Positions 45,758 to 54,221 of a stretch of DNA of 64,000 bases are shown here, one piece after another. Numbering within the stretch: position 1 is the stretch's first letter; each line of letters starts with the position of its first letter. The DNA is taken from positions 80,204 through 144,203 of the forward strand of contig NZ_NGVR01000011.1 of assembly GCF_002777965.1 (NCBI RefSeq). The letters are read 5' to 3'. A program made the translations under genes and the position numbers. The notes beneath the pieces were generated by a model, which saw nothing but the letters and a program-made list of their open reading frames with translations, ran no database searches and was not told the DNA's origin. Origin of the DNA: Proteus columbae. Its GTDB lineage: Bacteria; Pseudomonadota; Gammaproteobacteria; Enterobacterales; Enterobacteriaceae.

Positions 45758-45777
45758 TTGCTAACTCGAAGTAGCAA
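45758..45777. promoter_or_regulatory. Candidate LacI-type operator before the FGGY kinase gene
   Basis: Twenty bases with TTGCTA and TAGCAA as outer arms and a central CG at 45767-45768, the form of LacI/PurR-family operators. It ends 36 bases before the kinase ATG, an apt place for repression by the LacI-type regulator encoded at the end of this operon. Confidence 0.6.
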
Positions 45778-45813
45778 AAATTAGCATAGCGTTAGCAAAT
45801 GATGAGGGTTCGC

Positions 45814-47400
45814 ATGGAACAACAATATTTTATTGGCGTTGATGTTGGCTCAGCCAGTGTCCGTGCAGCGGTATTTGATAGCAATGGAAAGCGTTTGGGC
45901 TTTTCTGTCCGCCCTATTGCTCAATTCCGCCCAAAAACGGATTTCGTTGAGCAATCTTCCACCGATATTTGGCAGCAAGTTTGCACTACTGTAAAAGAGT
46001 CGGTGGCGTTATCTGCTATTGACCCTATCCATGTGAAATCTATTGGTTTTGATGCCACTTGTTCTTTAGTTGCGGTGGATAAAGACGGTAAAGGGCTTTC
46101 TGTTTCACCAAGCGGTAAAGCGGAACAAGATATCATCATGTGGATGGATCACCGTGCTGTACAAGAAACGGTTACCATCAACCTGACCAATGATCCTTCA
46201 CTGCGATATGTCGGTGGTGAAGTGAGTATTGAAATGGAGTTGCCAAAAATTCTATGGTTAAAAAATCATTATCCAGAGCGTTATCAAAACGTATGGCGAT
46301 TCTTTGATTTAGCTGACTTTTTAGTATGGAAAGCAACATCAGGGGATGTAGCAAGTACCTGTACATTAACCTGTAAATGGAACTATTTAGCACATCAGGG
46401 GCAATTTAGTGAGAGTTTGTTAGCCGATGTAGGTTTGGATGAATTATTAGAAAAAGTACCACAAACCATCCTTGCGTTAGGTGAACAAGCGGGTTGTTTA
46501 GATGAGTCGGTTGCCAATGCGTTTGGCTTGCACACGGGTGTCATTGTTGCTTCAGGCATTATTGACGCACATGCAGGTGGCTTGGCATTAACAGCATCAC
46601 AACCTGAAGGTAGTTTGGCAATTATTAGTGGTACGTCTAACTGCCACATGATCGTAAGCCAATATCCTATTATGGTGCCGGGTGTTTGGGGACCTTACTT
46701 TGGCGCGATGTTACCAGAATTGTGGCTAAACGAAGGTGGTCAGAGTGCTGCGGGTGCGTTAGTTGAATGGTCTATCCGCCGTCATGAATCATGGGCTGAA
46801 TTAGAGCAAGAAGCGAATGAAAAAGGCGTTAATTATTATGCCTTATTAAATGAAGCTGTCGCTGAATTGGAAGAAACAGAACAATATCCAACTGCACAGT
46901 TTCATGTTTTAGCTGACCATCATGGTAATCGTTCACCGCGTGCCAATCCTGCTGCAAAAGGCATGGTAAGCGGATTAACGCTGGAAAGTGGTCGTGTTGC
47001 ATTGGCTCGTTATTATCTTGCGACACTGCAATCTATTGCTTATGGCACACGCCATATTATTGACACACTTGAAGATGCTGGACATCAAATCAATCGCATC
47101 GTGATGTGTGGTGGAGCAACGAAAAATCCATTGTGGCTACGCGAATACGCCAATGCGACAGGTCGTGAAATTCATTTAGCACAAGAAGAAGATGCGGTGA
47201 ATTTAGGGGCTGCATTATTAGGTGCCGTAGCATGTAAAGCCTTTGATGATTTCTCTAAAGCTGCCAGCGCAATGGTGAGAGAAGGTGGCATTATCACACC
47301 AGATAGCGACACGTTTGCCTTCCATCAAGCTAAATATCAAGTTTATTTGCAGATGTATCAAGATCAGCAGCGTTATAACGAAATGATGTCAGATTGTTGA
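45814..47400 (+). CDS. FGGY-family carbohydrate kinase
   Basis: Predicted cytoplasmic sugar kinase of 528 residues that phosphorylates a ketose such as a pentulose. N-terminal phosphate motif YFIGVDVGSASVRAAVFD, substrate-region aspartate in GIIDAHAGGLAL, followed by SLAIISGTSNCHM, and the C-terminal adenosine motif IVMCGGATKNPLWLREYANATG. Most like ribulokinase/FGGY pentulose kinases. ATG 45814 is chosen since GAGGGTT lies about seven bases upstream. First gene of a seven- or eight-gene operon; the substrate is presumably the product of the isomerase-like neighbour. Confidence 0.82.
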   Translation: MEQQYFIGVDVGSASVRAAVFDSNGKRLGFSVRPIAQFRPKTDFVEQSSTDIWQQVCTTVKESVALSAIDPIHVKSIGFDATCSLVAVDKDGKGLSVSPSGKAEQDIIMWMDHRAVQETVTINLTNDPSLRYVGGEVSIEMELPKILWLKNHYPERYQNVWRFFDLADFLVWKATSGDVASTCTLTCKWNYLAHQGQFSESLLADVGLDELLEKVPQTILALGEQAGCLDESVANAFGLHTGVIVASGIIDAHAGGLALTASQPEGSLAIISGTSNCHMIVSQYPIMVPGVWGPYFGAMLPELWLNEGGQSAAGALVEWSIRRHESWAELEQEANEKGVNYYALLNEAVAELEETEQYPTAQFHVLADHHGNRSPRANPAAKGMVSGLTLESGRVALARYYLATLQSIAYGTRHIIDTLEDAGHQINRIVMCGGATKNPLWLREYANATGREIHLAQEEDAVNLGAALLGAVACKAFDDFSKAASAMVREGGIITPDSDTFAFHQAKYQVYLQMYQDQQRYNEMMSDC

Positions 47401-47450
47401 CCACTAATTTTTCCGATTATGAACCGAGTTTACCTTACCAGGGATATCTT

Positions 47451-49097
47451 ATGTTGAACTTAAATCTACCAAAATTACCAACAACCATCACAGCCGGTCA
47501 GAAAGAGATCCTGATGGTCACCAACGCAGACTTACGTGAGCCTGCAAACGTAACGTGCTGGCCTGTACAGAAAAAATTTGAAGATAAACTGGCCGCGGCA
47601 TTAGAAGCTCAAGGTTACAAAATGAAGCGTGCTCATGAAATTAATGAAGCTCGCGGTCATGGTTTTATCAGTAGTCAGCGTGAAGGTTGCGATATGTTTG
47701 CCGCAATCGATCCTGATGCTCCAGTTATCGTGTTATTAACCGCATGGCAATATTCACACCATATTGCTTCTTCTTTAGCACATCATCGTGGCCCTATTTT
47801 ACTGCTGGCTAACTTTGATGGTACATGGCCGGGTCTGGTGGGCATGTTGTGTTTAGCGGGTACGATGACCAGTTTAGGTAAAAATTATTCACGTTTATGG
47901 TCAGAAGAGTTTGATGATGAATTCTTTGTAGATGGCTTAGCAACTTGGTTGAAGTATGGTTATGTAAATCATAAGCTTAGCTATCTTACAGATATTGCGC
48001 CAACACACAGGGTAATGGCGACAGAAGCCGGCGAAGTGGGTCGTAAAGTCGGCGAATATATAATTAAAAATAAAGAAATAATTGGTTTGTTCGATACATT
48101 CTGTATGGGAATGATTAACGGGGTCTTCCCACAACAGGCAATGATCAATATTGGTATGCCAATTGAATCCCTTTCTCAATCTGCGTTACTAGTCGAAATG
48201 GCGAAAGTACCGACAGAATTAAGAGAGGCATGTTTACAGTGGTACGAAGATAACGGGATGACGTTTATGTTTGGTCAAGATGACAAAACTGAACTCACTC
48301 GTGAACAAGTGATGGAGCAGTGCGCCATGATGATTGCAATGGCGCGTTTCGTAAAACGTTTTGGTTTAACAGCAGTGGGTGTGCAATATCAGCAGGGCTT
48401 AAAAGATTGTTGTCCTGCGTCTGACTTTGCTGAAGGTGCGATTGGTTCAACCGCACGTTTCCCACTGCCAGATGAAAACGGCGAGATTATTTGCCCTAAC
48501 ACGCCAATTCCTTGTATCAACGAAGTGGATATGGGTACGGCTATTCCTCAAACGATGTTATGGCGTTTATTAACATCATTAGGATTACCGGCTGAAACCA
48601 CACTACATGATATTCGTTGGGGTAGTGAGTATGAAGGAACATTCTACTGGGATATGGAAATTTCAGGTTCTGTTCCTTTTGAACACCTCAAAGGTGGCCT
48701 AAAAGGTGCAACAGGTTATCGCCAGCCTCCGATGTTCTTCCCTAAAGGGGGTTCAACTATCGCAGGTCAAGGTAAGGCAGGACGCTTGTTATGGGGTCGT
48801 GCACACTATGAAGGTACTGATGTAATTATGCATATCGGTACGGGTGTGGCGGTAGAATTACCTGAAGCAGAATTTGAACGTCGCCGTAGAGCAACTAACT
48901 ACGAATGGCCATTATTAAACTGTACGTTAGATGGCGTAACTCGTGATGACCTTATGGCGGGACATCAAAGTAACCACATTACTGTGGCTTATGTTGATGA
49001 AGATAAATTGGCGTTTGTGCTAAAAGCATTCGTTGCTCAAGCACTGACTCAAGGTATCCAAGTGAAAGTGGCAGGCGATGCCATTAACTTACTGTAA
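47451..49097 (+). CDS. L-fucose/L-arabinose isomerase-like protein
   Basis: 548 residues, resembling the fucose-isomerase family in length and fold pattern, with acidic and histidine residues in DTFCMGMINGVFPQ, ADFAEGAIGSTARFPLPDENGE and the C-terminal beta-domain QGKAGRLLWGRAHYEGTDVIMHIGTG. True metal ligands cannot be confirmed by eye. Start at 47451 (AGGGAT seven bases before); a longer frame begins inside the kinase gene. It would make the ketose for the kinase. Confidence 0.7.
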   Translation: MLNLNLPKLPTTITAGQKEILMVTNADLREPANVTCWPVQKKFEDKLAAALEAQGYKMKRAHEINEARGHGFISSQREGCDMFAAIDPDAPVIVLLTAWQYSHHIASSLAHHRGPILLLANFDGTWPGLVGMLCLAGTMTSLGKNYSRLWSEEFDDEFFVDGLATWLKYGYVNHKLSYLTDIAPTHRVMATEAGEVGRKVGEYIIKNKEIIGLFDTFCMGMINGVFPQQAMINIGMPIESLSQSALLVEMAKVPTELREACLQWYEDNGMTFMFGQDDKTELTREQVMEQCAMMIAMARFVKRFGLTAVGVQYQQGLKDCCPASDFAEGAIGSTARFPLPDENGEIICPNTPIPCINEVDMGTAIPQTMLWRLLTSLGLPAETTLHDIRWGSEYEGTFYWDMEISGSVPFEHLKGGLKGATGYRQPPMFFPKGGSTIAGQGKAGRLLWGRAHYEGTDVIMHIGTGVAVELPEAEFERRRRATNYEWPLLNCTLDGVTRDDLMAGHQSNHITVAYVDEDKLAFVLKAFVAQALTQGIQVKVAGDAINLL

Positions 49098-49107
49098 GGA
49101 ATTGATG

Positions 49108-50037
49108 ATGAGTCAGCAAAAATACGTCGGTGTTTGGCCTGTTATGCTAACCCCTTTTGATGCTAAAGGGGAGATTGATTGGGCGTCATTAGAACGCCTT
49201 GTAGATTGGTATATTGATTCTGGTGTACATGGATTATTTGCCGCCTGTCAATCAAGCGAAATGTTTTATTTAAGTGATGAGGAAACTCAAGCACTCACCC
49301 GTTTTATCGTTGAAAAAGCAGATGGAAGAGTACCTGTAGTTGCTTCTGGTCATACTGCAACCGCATTAAGTCAGCAAAAAGAACAATTGCAGGCAATGGC
49401 TGGTACGGGCGTCGATGGCGTCATTATGATCAGTAATCGCTTGGCTTTAGTCGGGGAGTCGGATGATAAAGCGCTGGAAACACTGCAAGTCTTAACCAAT
49501 GTGGTACCAAAAGAGATTGATTTGGGTATCTATGAATGCCCTTATCCTTACAAACGCTTGTTATCTGAAGAAATTGTAGAGTGGTGTGCGCAAAGTAATC
49601 GCTTTACCTTTATCAAAGATACGTGCTGTTCTCTTCCGATGATAGAACGTCGTTTGGCATTATCAAAAGGAACTCGTTTGCATCTTGCAAACGCCAACAG
49701 TCAAACGCTATTAGCTTCATTCCAAGCAGGATGTCAGGCATATAGCGGTGTTATGGCAAACTTCCATCCAGAGCTTTATGTTTGGCTTTATGAGAATTGG
49801 AAAGATAAACCAGAGCAGGCTGCGGTGTTAGCAGATTATTTATCAACAGCAGCGATGACCGAAACACTGGATTATCCAGCATGCGCTAAATATCATCAGC
49901 GCCTGATTGGTAATTTCAGCACACTGGTCTGCCGTTCCCGTAACAGCAGTCAGTTTGAAAACTCATTCTTCCCTTCTGCCGTCAATAGCATGACTGCATT
50001 GGGTGAGAATATGAAGAAGTGGCTTTCGTTAGATTAA
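49108..50037 (+). CDS. DapA/NanA-family lyase or aldolase
   Basis: 309-residue (beta/alpha)8 class I enzyme of the dihydrodipicolinate synthase family. The Schiff-base lysine is K170 in FIKDTCC and the catalytic tyrosine Y142 in GIYECPYPYKR. The usual GTTGE loop is replaced by ACQSSEM (46-52), so the substrate differs from that of DapA. By analogy it cleaves or forms a 2-keto-3-deoxy acid or N-acyl sugar. The second of two adjacent ATGs (49105, 49108) has the better spacing from AAGGA. Confidence 0.82.
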   Translation: MSQQKYVGVWPVMLTPFDAKGEIDWASLERLVDWYIDSGVHGLFAACQSSEMFYLSDEETQALTRFIVEKADGRVPVVASGHTATALSQQKEQLQAMAGTGVDGVIMISNRLALVGESDDKALETLQVLTNVVPKEIDLGIYECPYPYKRLLSEEIVEWCAQSNRFTFIKDTCCSLPMIERRLALSKGTRLHLANANSQTLLASFQAGCQAYSGVMANFHPELYVWLYENWKDKPEQAAVLADYLSTAAMTETLDYPACAKYHQRLIGNFSTLVCRSRNSSQFENSFFPSAVNSMTALGENMKKWLSLD

Positions 50038-50059
50038 TTTAGGACACAGGAGTAGGAAT

Positions 50060-51112
50060 ATGCCTTTCGTGATGAAGGAAACCCAGTTTGTGCTTGATAA
50101 TGCACATTCACTTTTTAATCACTGCCATGCTTCAACGATTGTGCGTGTGCCTAACTCTGAGCGTTTGTTAACCGCTTTTTTCGCTGGTGATAAAGAAGGT
50201 AGCGGTAATACCGCTATCTGGCTAGTGATGAAAGAGGGTGATCATTGGCAACACGCTCAACCTGTTGTTAAAAATCCGGGTGTTGCGCACTGGAATCCAG
50301 TTTTACATGTTGACCCATCAACAGGTAATATCTGGCTGTTTTATAAAACGGGTCCCGACGTACATAGTTGGACGACCCAATACGTTATCTCGAAGGATGG
50401 CGGAAATAGCTGGAGTTTACCGAGTGAACTGGTTTCTGATGATGTGACACCTAGAGGTCCTGTGAAAAATAAAGTGTTAGTGATGTCGAATGGCGAGTGG
50501 TTGGCACCGGGGTCGGTTGAGGATGACCAATTCTGGGATGCGTTTGTCGATATTTCGAGTGACAACGGTCAACACTGGTTGCGAGTAGATATTCCAATTG
50601 AACATCATAAAGGTGAACAGGCGGAACATGAAATCTGGCAAGGTTTAAAGGACGATGCCTTATGGGAGACTGATCTACAACGCGTTTTTCAATGGGATGG
50701 CGTGATACAGCCAACACTATGGGAATCCCGGCCTGGGCATGTGCATGCCATGATGCGGAGTACGCGCGGTACGATTTATCGTAGCGATTCAACGGATTAT
50801 GGGCGCAGTTGGTGTCCAGCTTATGCAACAATATTACCAAATAATAATAGCGGCATTGATGTCGTCTCCTTCGCAGATGGTCAACTGGCATTAGTGTATA
50901 ACCCGAATTCAGGTAACTGGAGTCGTCGTTATCCTATCTCTGTCAGTCTTTCATCCGATAATGGCAGTACTTGGTCTGAACCATTCGATTTACTCGATGG
51001 GGAAGGCGAATTTTCATATCCGGCTATTATTGCTGAAAACAATACCCTACACGTGACCTTTACTTGGAATCGAAAAAACATTGTTTATCAGCAATTAATG
51101 GCTACTCAATAA
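50060..51112 (+). CDS. Sialidase-fold (BNR/Asp-box) protein, cytoplasmic
   Basis: 350 residues with four Asp boxes: SKDGGNSW (111-118), SSDNGQHW (166-173), STDYGRSW (244-251) and SSDNGSTW (298-305), the hallmark of six-bladed sialidase propellers. No signal peptide, so it acts in the cytoplasm on an imported compound. Possible active-site residues include the arginine in IVRVPNSERLL and in RPGHVHAMMRST, but the sialidase arginine triad cannot be confirmed. It is flanked by a DapA/NanA-type enzyme and a transporter. AGGAG lies upstream of the ATG. Confidence 0.75.
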   Translation: MPFVMKETQFVLDNAHSLFNHCHASTIVRVPNSERLLTAFFAGDKEGSGNTAIWLVMKEGDHWQHAQPVVKNPGVAHWNPVLHVDPSTGNIWLFYKTGPDVHSWTTQYVISKDGGNSWSLPSELVSDDVTPRGPVKNKVLVMSNGEWLAPGSVEDDQFWDAFVDISSDNGQHWLRVDIPIEHHKGEQAEHEIWQGLKDDALWETDLQRVFQWDGVIQPTLWESRPGHVHAMMRSTRGTIYRSDSTDYGRSWCPAYATILPNNNSGIDVVSFADGQLALVYNPNSGNWSRRYPISVSLSSDNGSTWSEPFDLLDGEGEFSYPAIIAENNTLHVTFTWNRKNIVYQQLMATQ

Positions 51113-51132
51113 AAATGTGGAGAAAGGGTTTT

Positions 51133-52107
51133 ATGAAAAAGAGTCTACTCGCAGCGTTGGCGATTACGATGACACTGGGCATGGGGAATGCAGTTGCCCA
51201 ACAGTTAACGTATCCTACAAAAAATATTGATGTTGTCATCCCGAAAAACCCGGGTGGTGGTACTGATACTTCTGCACGTACTATCATTGAATTTGCAAAA
51301 GATGTGATGCCAGCTGGACGTATTTTCGTTCCGGTGAATAAGCCTGCTGGTAATGGTTTAACAGGTCTGATTGAAGTGGCTAATGCGCGCCCAGACGGTA
51401 CAAAATTAGTTATGACAACCGTTGAACTCGCGATGTTCCCACACCAAGGAAAATCACCAGTTACTTATAAAGACTTCACCCCAATCGCAACAACTATCGC
51501 TGATCCAGTGGTGTTAGTTGTTAATGCAGAATCACCTTACACCACGTTACAAGAGTTTATCGATGGCGCGAAAGCGAATCCGGGTAAACTGAAAGTCGGT
51601 AACTCAGGTATGGGTGCTATTTATCACTTAGCTGGCGTTAATATCGAACGTACTACGGGTGCTAAATTTAACCATATCCCTTATAACGAAGGTACTGGCC
51701 CTTCAATTGCTGCTTTAGTGGGTAACCACATCGATGGCGTATTAACAACTCCGGGTGCAGTTAAATCTCAAGTTGATGCCGGTATTCTACGTGTTCTTGG
51801 TGTAATGGATGAGCGTCGCTTCCCATTATTCCCAGCCGTACCTACTTTCAAAGAAGCATTGAAATTAGACACTAACGTGAAAATGCGTGCTTGGGCTGTA
51901 TTAGCAACAACAGCTAATGTACCTGATAACGTGAAGAAAGAGTTAGTTGGTGCATTCTCTGAAGTGGTTCAAAAACCTGAATATCAAGAAGCACTGAAAA
52001 AACAAGGTATTATGCCTGTATTCATCACTGGTGACGATGCTTACCAAATGATGAAAGAAGACCACGAGATGTACGCTGAGTTAATTTCAACAACCCTGAA
52101 AAAATAA
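51133..52107 (+). CDS. TTT-family periplasmic binding protein (TctC/Bug type)
   Basis: 324 residues, signal peptide ending NAVA-Q. The mature part begins YPTKNIDVVIPKNPGGGTDTSARTI, the Bug/TctC signature with the carboxylate-binding PGGG-D loop. Binds an organic acid for the tripartite tricarboxylate transporter. GGAGAAAGGG precedes ATG 51133; the longer frame starts inside the preceding gene. Ligand unknown; context suggests an acidic sugar or glycoside. Confidence 0.85.
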   Translation: MKKSLLAALAITMTLGMGNAVAQQLTYPTKNIDVVIPKNPGGGTDTSARTIIEFAKDVMPAGRIFVPVNKPAGNGLTGLIEVANARPDGTKLVMTTVELAMFPHQGKSPVTYKDFTPIATTIADPVVLVVNAESPYTTLQEFIDGAKANPGKLKVGNSGMGAIYHLAGVNIERTTGAKFNHIPYNEGTGPSIAALVGNHIDGVLTTPGAVKSQVDAGILRVLGVMDERRFPLFPAVPTFKEALKLDTNVKMRAWAVLATTANVPDNVKKELVGAFSEVVQKPEYQEALKKQGIMPVFITGDDAYQMMKEDHEMYAELISTTLKK

Positions 52108-52127
52108 CTTTTCTATTATTATAAACC

Positions 52128-52168
52128 ACCCTACCTGTTACGGCAGGTAGGGTCGGGGAGATCCCGAC
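52128..52168 (+). promoter_or_regulatory. Double hairpin before the TctB gene, covering its ribosome site
   Basis: First hairpin: perfect 10-bp stem ACCCTACCTG (52128-52137) and CAGGTAGGGT (52144-52153), loop TTACGG. Second: GTCGGG (52152-52157) and CCCGAC (52163-52168), which abuts the ATG at 52169 and contains the ribosome site GGGGAG. There is no T run. It probably stabilises the binding-protein mRNA and limits translation of the membrane subunits. Confidence 0.75.
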
Positions 52169-52630
52169 ATGACAAAAATCAATACAATCATCGGTGCGAT
52201 TTCAGTGGCTTTCGGGGCACTAATTATCTATCTCTCCCGTGATATGAGCATGTTTGATGATTATGGTGTGCCTGGGGAGCGTTTTTGGCCTTATGGTCTT
52301 GCCATCTTATTTATTTTACTGGGGATTTTTCAATGGATTAGTATTGTGGTTGATAAAATCAAACACGTACATAAGTCTGTTGACCTAAGTTCTACCGCAG
52401 TTAAACGCGCTTATGGTTTAGGCCTCTTTATGTTGGTTTATGCCACTGGTCTGCACTTTTTTGGTTTTATTATTCCGTCACTGCTTCTTATCCCGATCAT
52501 TATGTGGCTGATGAATGAAAGAAAACCTATTGCACTGGTTATTATTCCGGTCGTAATGGTTGCCGCCGTTTATGTCTTCTTTGACATTATCTTTAATTCA
52601 CCTCTGCCAACCTCCGTCTTTTTTGAGTAA
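52169..52630 (+). CDS. TTT transporter small membrane subunit (TctB-like)
   Basis: 153 residues with four hydrophobic helices (near 5-23, 41-63, 84-110 and 115-143), the TctB pattern. Poorly conserved in sequence across the family; identified mainly by size, topology and position between the TctC-like and TctA-like genes. Its ribosome site is within a hairpin. Confidence 0.82.
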   Translation: MTKINTIIGAISVAFGALIIYLSRDMSMFDDYGVPGERFWPYGLAILFILLGIFQWISIVVDKIKHVHKSVDLSSTAVKRAYGLGLFMLVYATGLHFFGFIIPSLLLIPIIMWLMNERKPIALVIIPVVMVAAVYVFFDIIFNSPLPTSVFFE

Positions 52631-52649
52631 GCGGTAAAGGAGCTTTGAG

Positions 52650-54167
52650 ATGGAAATACTAGACGCTTTAATGGTCGTTTTCAGTCTGGAAACGATAACG
52701 ATGATCCTGTTGGGGGTATTCGCGGGTATTATTATCGGCGCATTACCAGGCCTAACAGTGAATATGGGGATTGCATTACTTCTCCCATTGACTTACTCCT
52801 TCCAAGGAATGACAGGGATCCTCCTATTATTAGGAATGTATTGTGGTGCCGTTTACGGTGGTTCAATTACTGCGATATTGATTAGTACGCCGGGTACTCC
52901 CGCTTCTGCTGCGACGGTATTGGATGGTTATCCAATGGCGAAAAAAGGTGAAGCAGGAAGAGCGCTGGGTTTATCCACGATGGGTTCTATGTTTGGGGGG
53001 ATCTTTAGTACGATTGCCCTGATTGTAATAGCACCTCAATTGGCAAAAGTAGCGACGGGTTTCTCTGCGGCTGAGTATTTTGCGCTTGCTGTATTTGGCA
53101 TAAGTATTATTACCAGTGTATCATCGCAATCGATTGTGAAAGGACTAATGGGCGGAGCAATTGGTTTAGCAATTGCAACCATTGGGCTTGATCCAATGAC
53201 ATCAGGGCCTCGTTTTACCTTTGATACGGTTTATTTAATGGGTGGTGTTTCGTTTATTCCTATCCTGGTTGGCTTGTTTGCTTTCTCTCAAGGGCTTATT
53301 AGCTTTGAAGAAGAGTACCGTGAGCGCAAGCAGAAGAAAAACGAAAAAATCAATGCGCGCATTCACCGTGTTTTACCAACATGGGCTGATTTTAAACGCG
53401 TGTTACCGACTTACTTCCGCTCATCTGCTATTGGTACAACGATTGGCGCTATTCCGGGAACGGGGGGAGATATTTCATCATTTATCTCTTATAACGAAGC
53501 GAAACGTTGGTCTAAACACCCTGAAGAGTTTGGTCATGGTTCACCAGAAGGTGTGTCTGCACCTGAAGCCGGTGCAAACTCAGTAACAGGCGGAACCATG
53601 GTGCCTTTAATGACCTTGGGTATTCCGGGAGATGGTGCAACTGCCATTATCATGGGTGCATTTATGGTTCAAGGATTGGCATTAGGGCCTCAGCTCTTTA
53701 CGGACAATCCAGTTGAAGTAAACAGTATCTTTATTGGTTTGATGATGGCGAATATTTTCCTCGGGATCTTAGGTTTCTTATGTATGAAACTCTTCGTTCG
53801 AGTGATGGATGTTCCACGTCGCGTATTAGTACCAATTATCTTTGTATTATGTAGTGTAGGTGCTTATTCTGTGAACCATAGTATCATCGATGTATTTGTG
53901 ATGATGGGGGCAGGGTTACTCGCTTACATTATGATTAAGCTCGATTTCTCCATGTCTCCTGTGGTTATCGGGATTATCTTAGGGCCGATGGCAGAATCAA
54001 ACTTACGTCGTGCTTTAATGATGTCTCAGGGTGATTTATCTATCCTGTATACACGCCCAATTACAGCGACATTCTTAGGTATTGCGATACTGACGTTAGT
54101 TCTACCTATTATTGGACCTTCGTTAAAAGCGATGTGGAAGAAATACCGAGCTAAGCCTGCTCAGTAA
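52650..54167 (+). CDS. TTT transporter large membrane subunit (TctA-like)
   Basis: 505 residues, about 11-12 helices, with the duplicated TctA signatures: GIIIGALPGLTVNMGIALLLPLTY and, further on, the PG-containing GTTIGAIPGTGGDISSFISY, each with the conserved PG motif. YGGSITAILISTPGTPASAAT is also typical. A strong AAAGGAG site precedes the ATG. Completes the binding-protein-dependent secondary transporter. Confidence 0.92.
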   Translation: MEILDALMVVFSLETITMILLGVFAGIIIGALPGLTVNMGIALLLPLTYSFQGMTGILLLLGMYCGAVYGGSITAILISTPGTPASAATVLDGYPMAKKGEAGRALGLSTMGSMFGGIFSTIALIVIAPQLAKVATGFSAAEYFALAVFGISIITSVSSQSIVKGLMGGAIGLAIATIGLDPMTSGPRFTFDTVYLMGGVSFIPILVGLFAFSQGLISFEEEYRERKQKKNEKINARIHRVLPTWADFKRVLPTYFRSSAIGTTIGAIPGTGGDISSFISYNEAKRWSKHPEEFGHGSPEGVSAPEAGANSVTGGTMVPLMTLGIPGDGATAIIMGAFMVQGLALGPQLFTDNPVEVNSIFIGLMMANIFLGILGFLCMKLFVRVMDVPRRVLVPIIFVLCSVGAYSVNHSIIDVFVMMGAGLLAYIMIKLDFSMSPVVIGIILGPMAESNLRRALMMSQGDLSILYTRPITATFLGIAILTLVLPIIGPSLKAMWKKYRAKPAQ

Positions 54168-54177
54168 AGGTTAACTG

Positions 54178-54200
54178 GCCCTCATCATTAAGATGAGGGC
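54178..54200 (+). promoter_or_regulatory. Intercistronic hairpin before the LacI-type gene
   Basis: Perfect 9-bp stem GCCCTCATC and GATGAGGGC with a 5-base loop, 22 bases before the regulator's ATG, without a T run. Likely a partial terminator or mRNA stabiliser that keeps regulator levels below those of the transporter. Confidence 0.7.
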
Positions 54201-54221
54201 AATATCAATGATGGAATATTA

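Noticed and set aside
45661..45760. CRP site before the FGGY kinase gene
   Set aside because: TGTGTCACA and a lone TGTGA half-site are present, but neither has the required TGTGA-N6-TCACA form.
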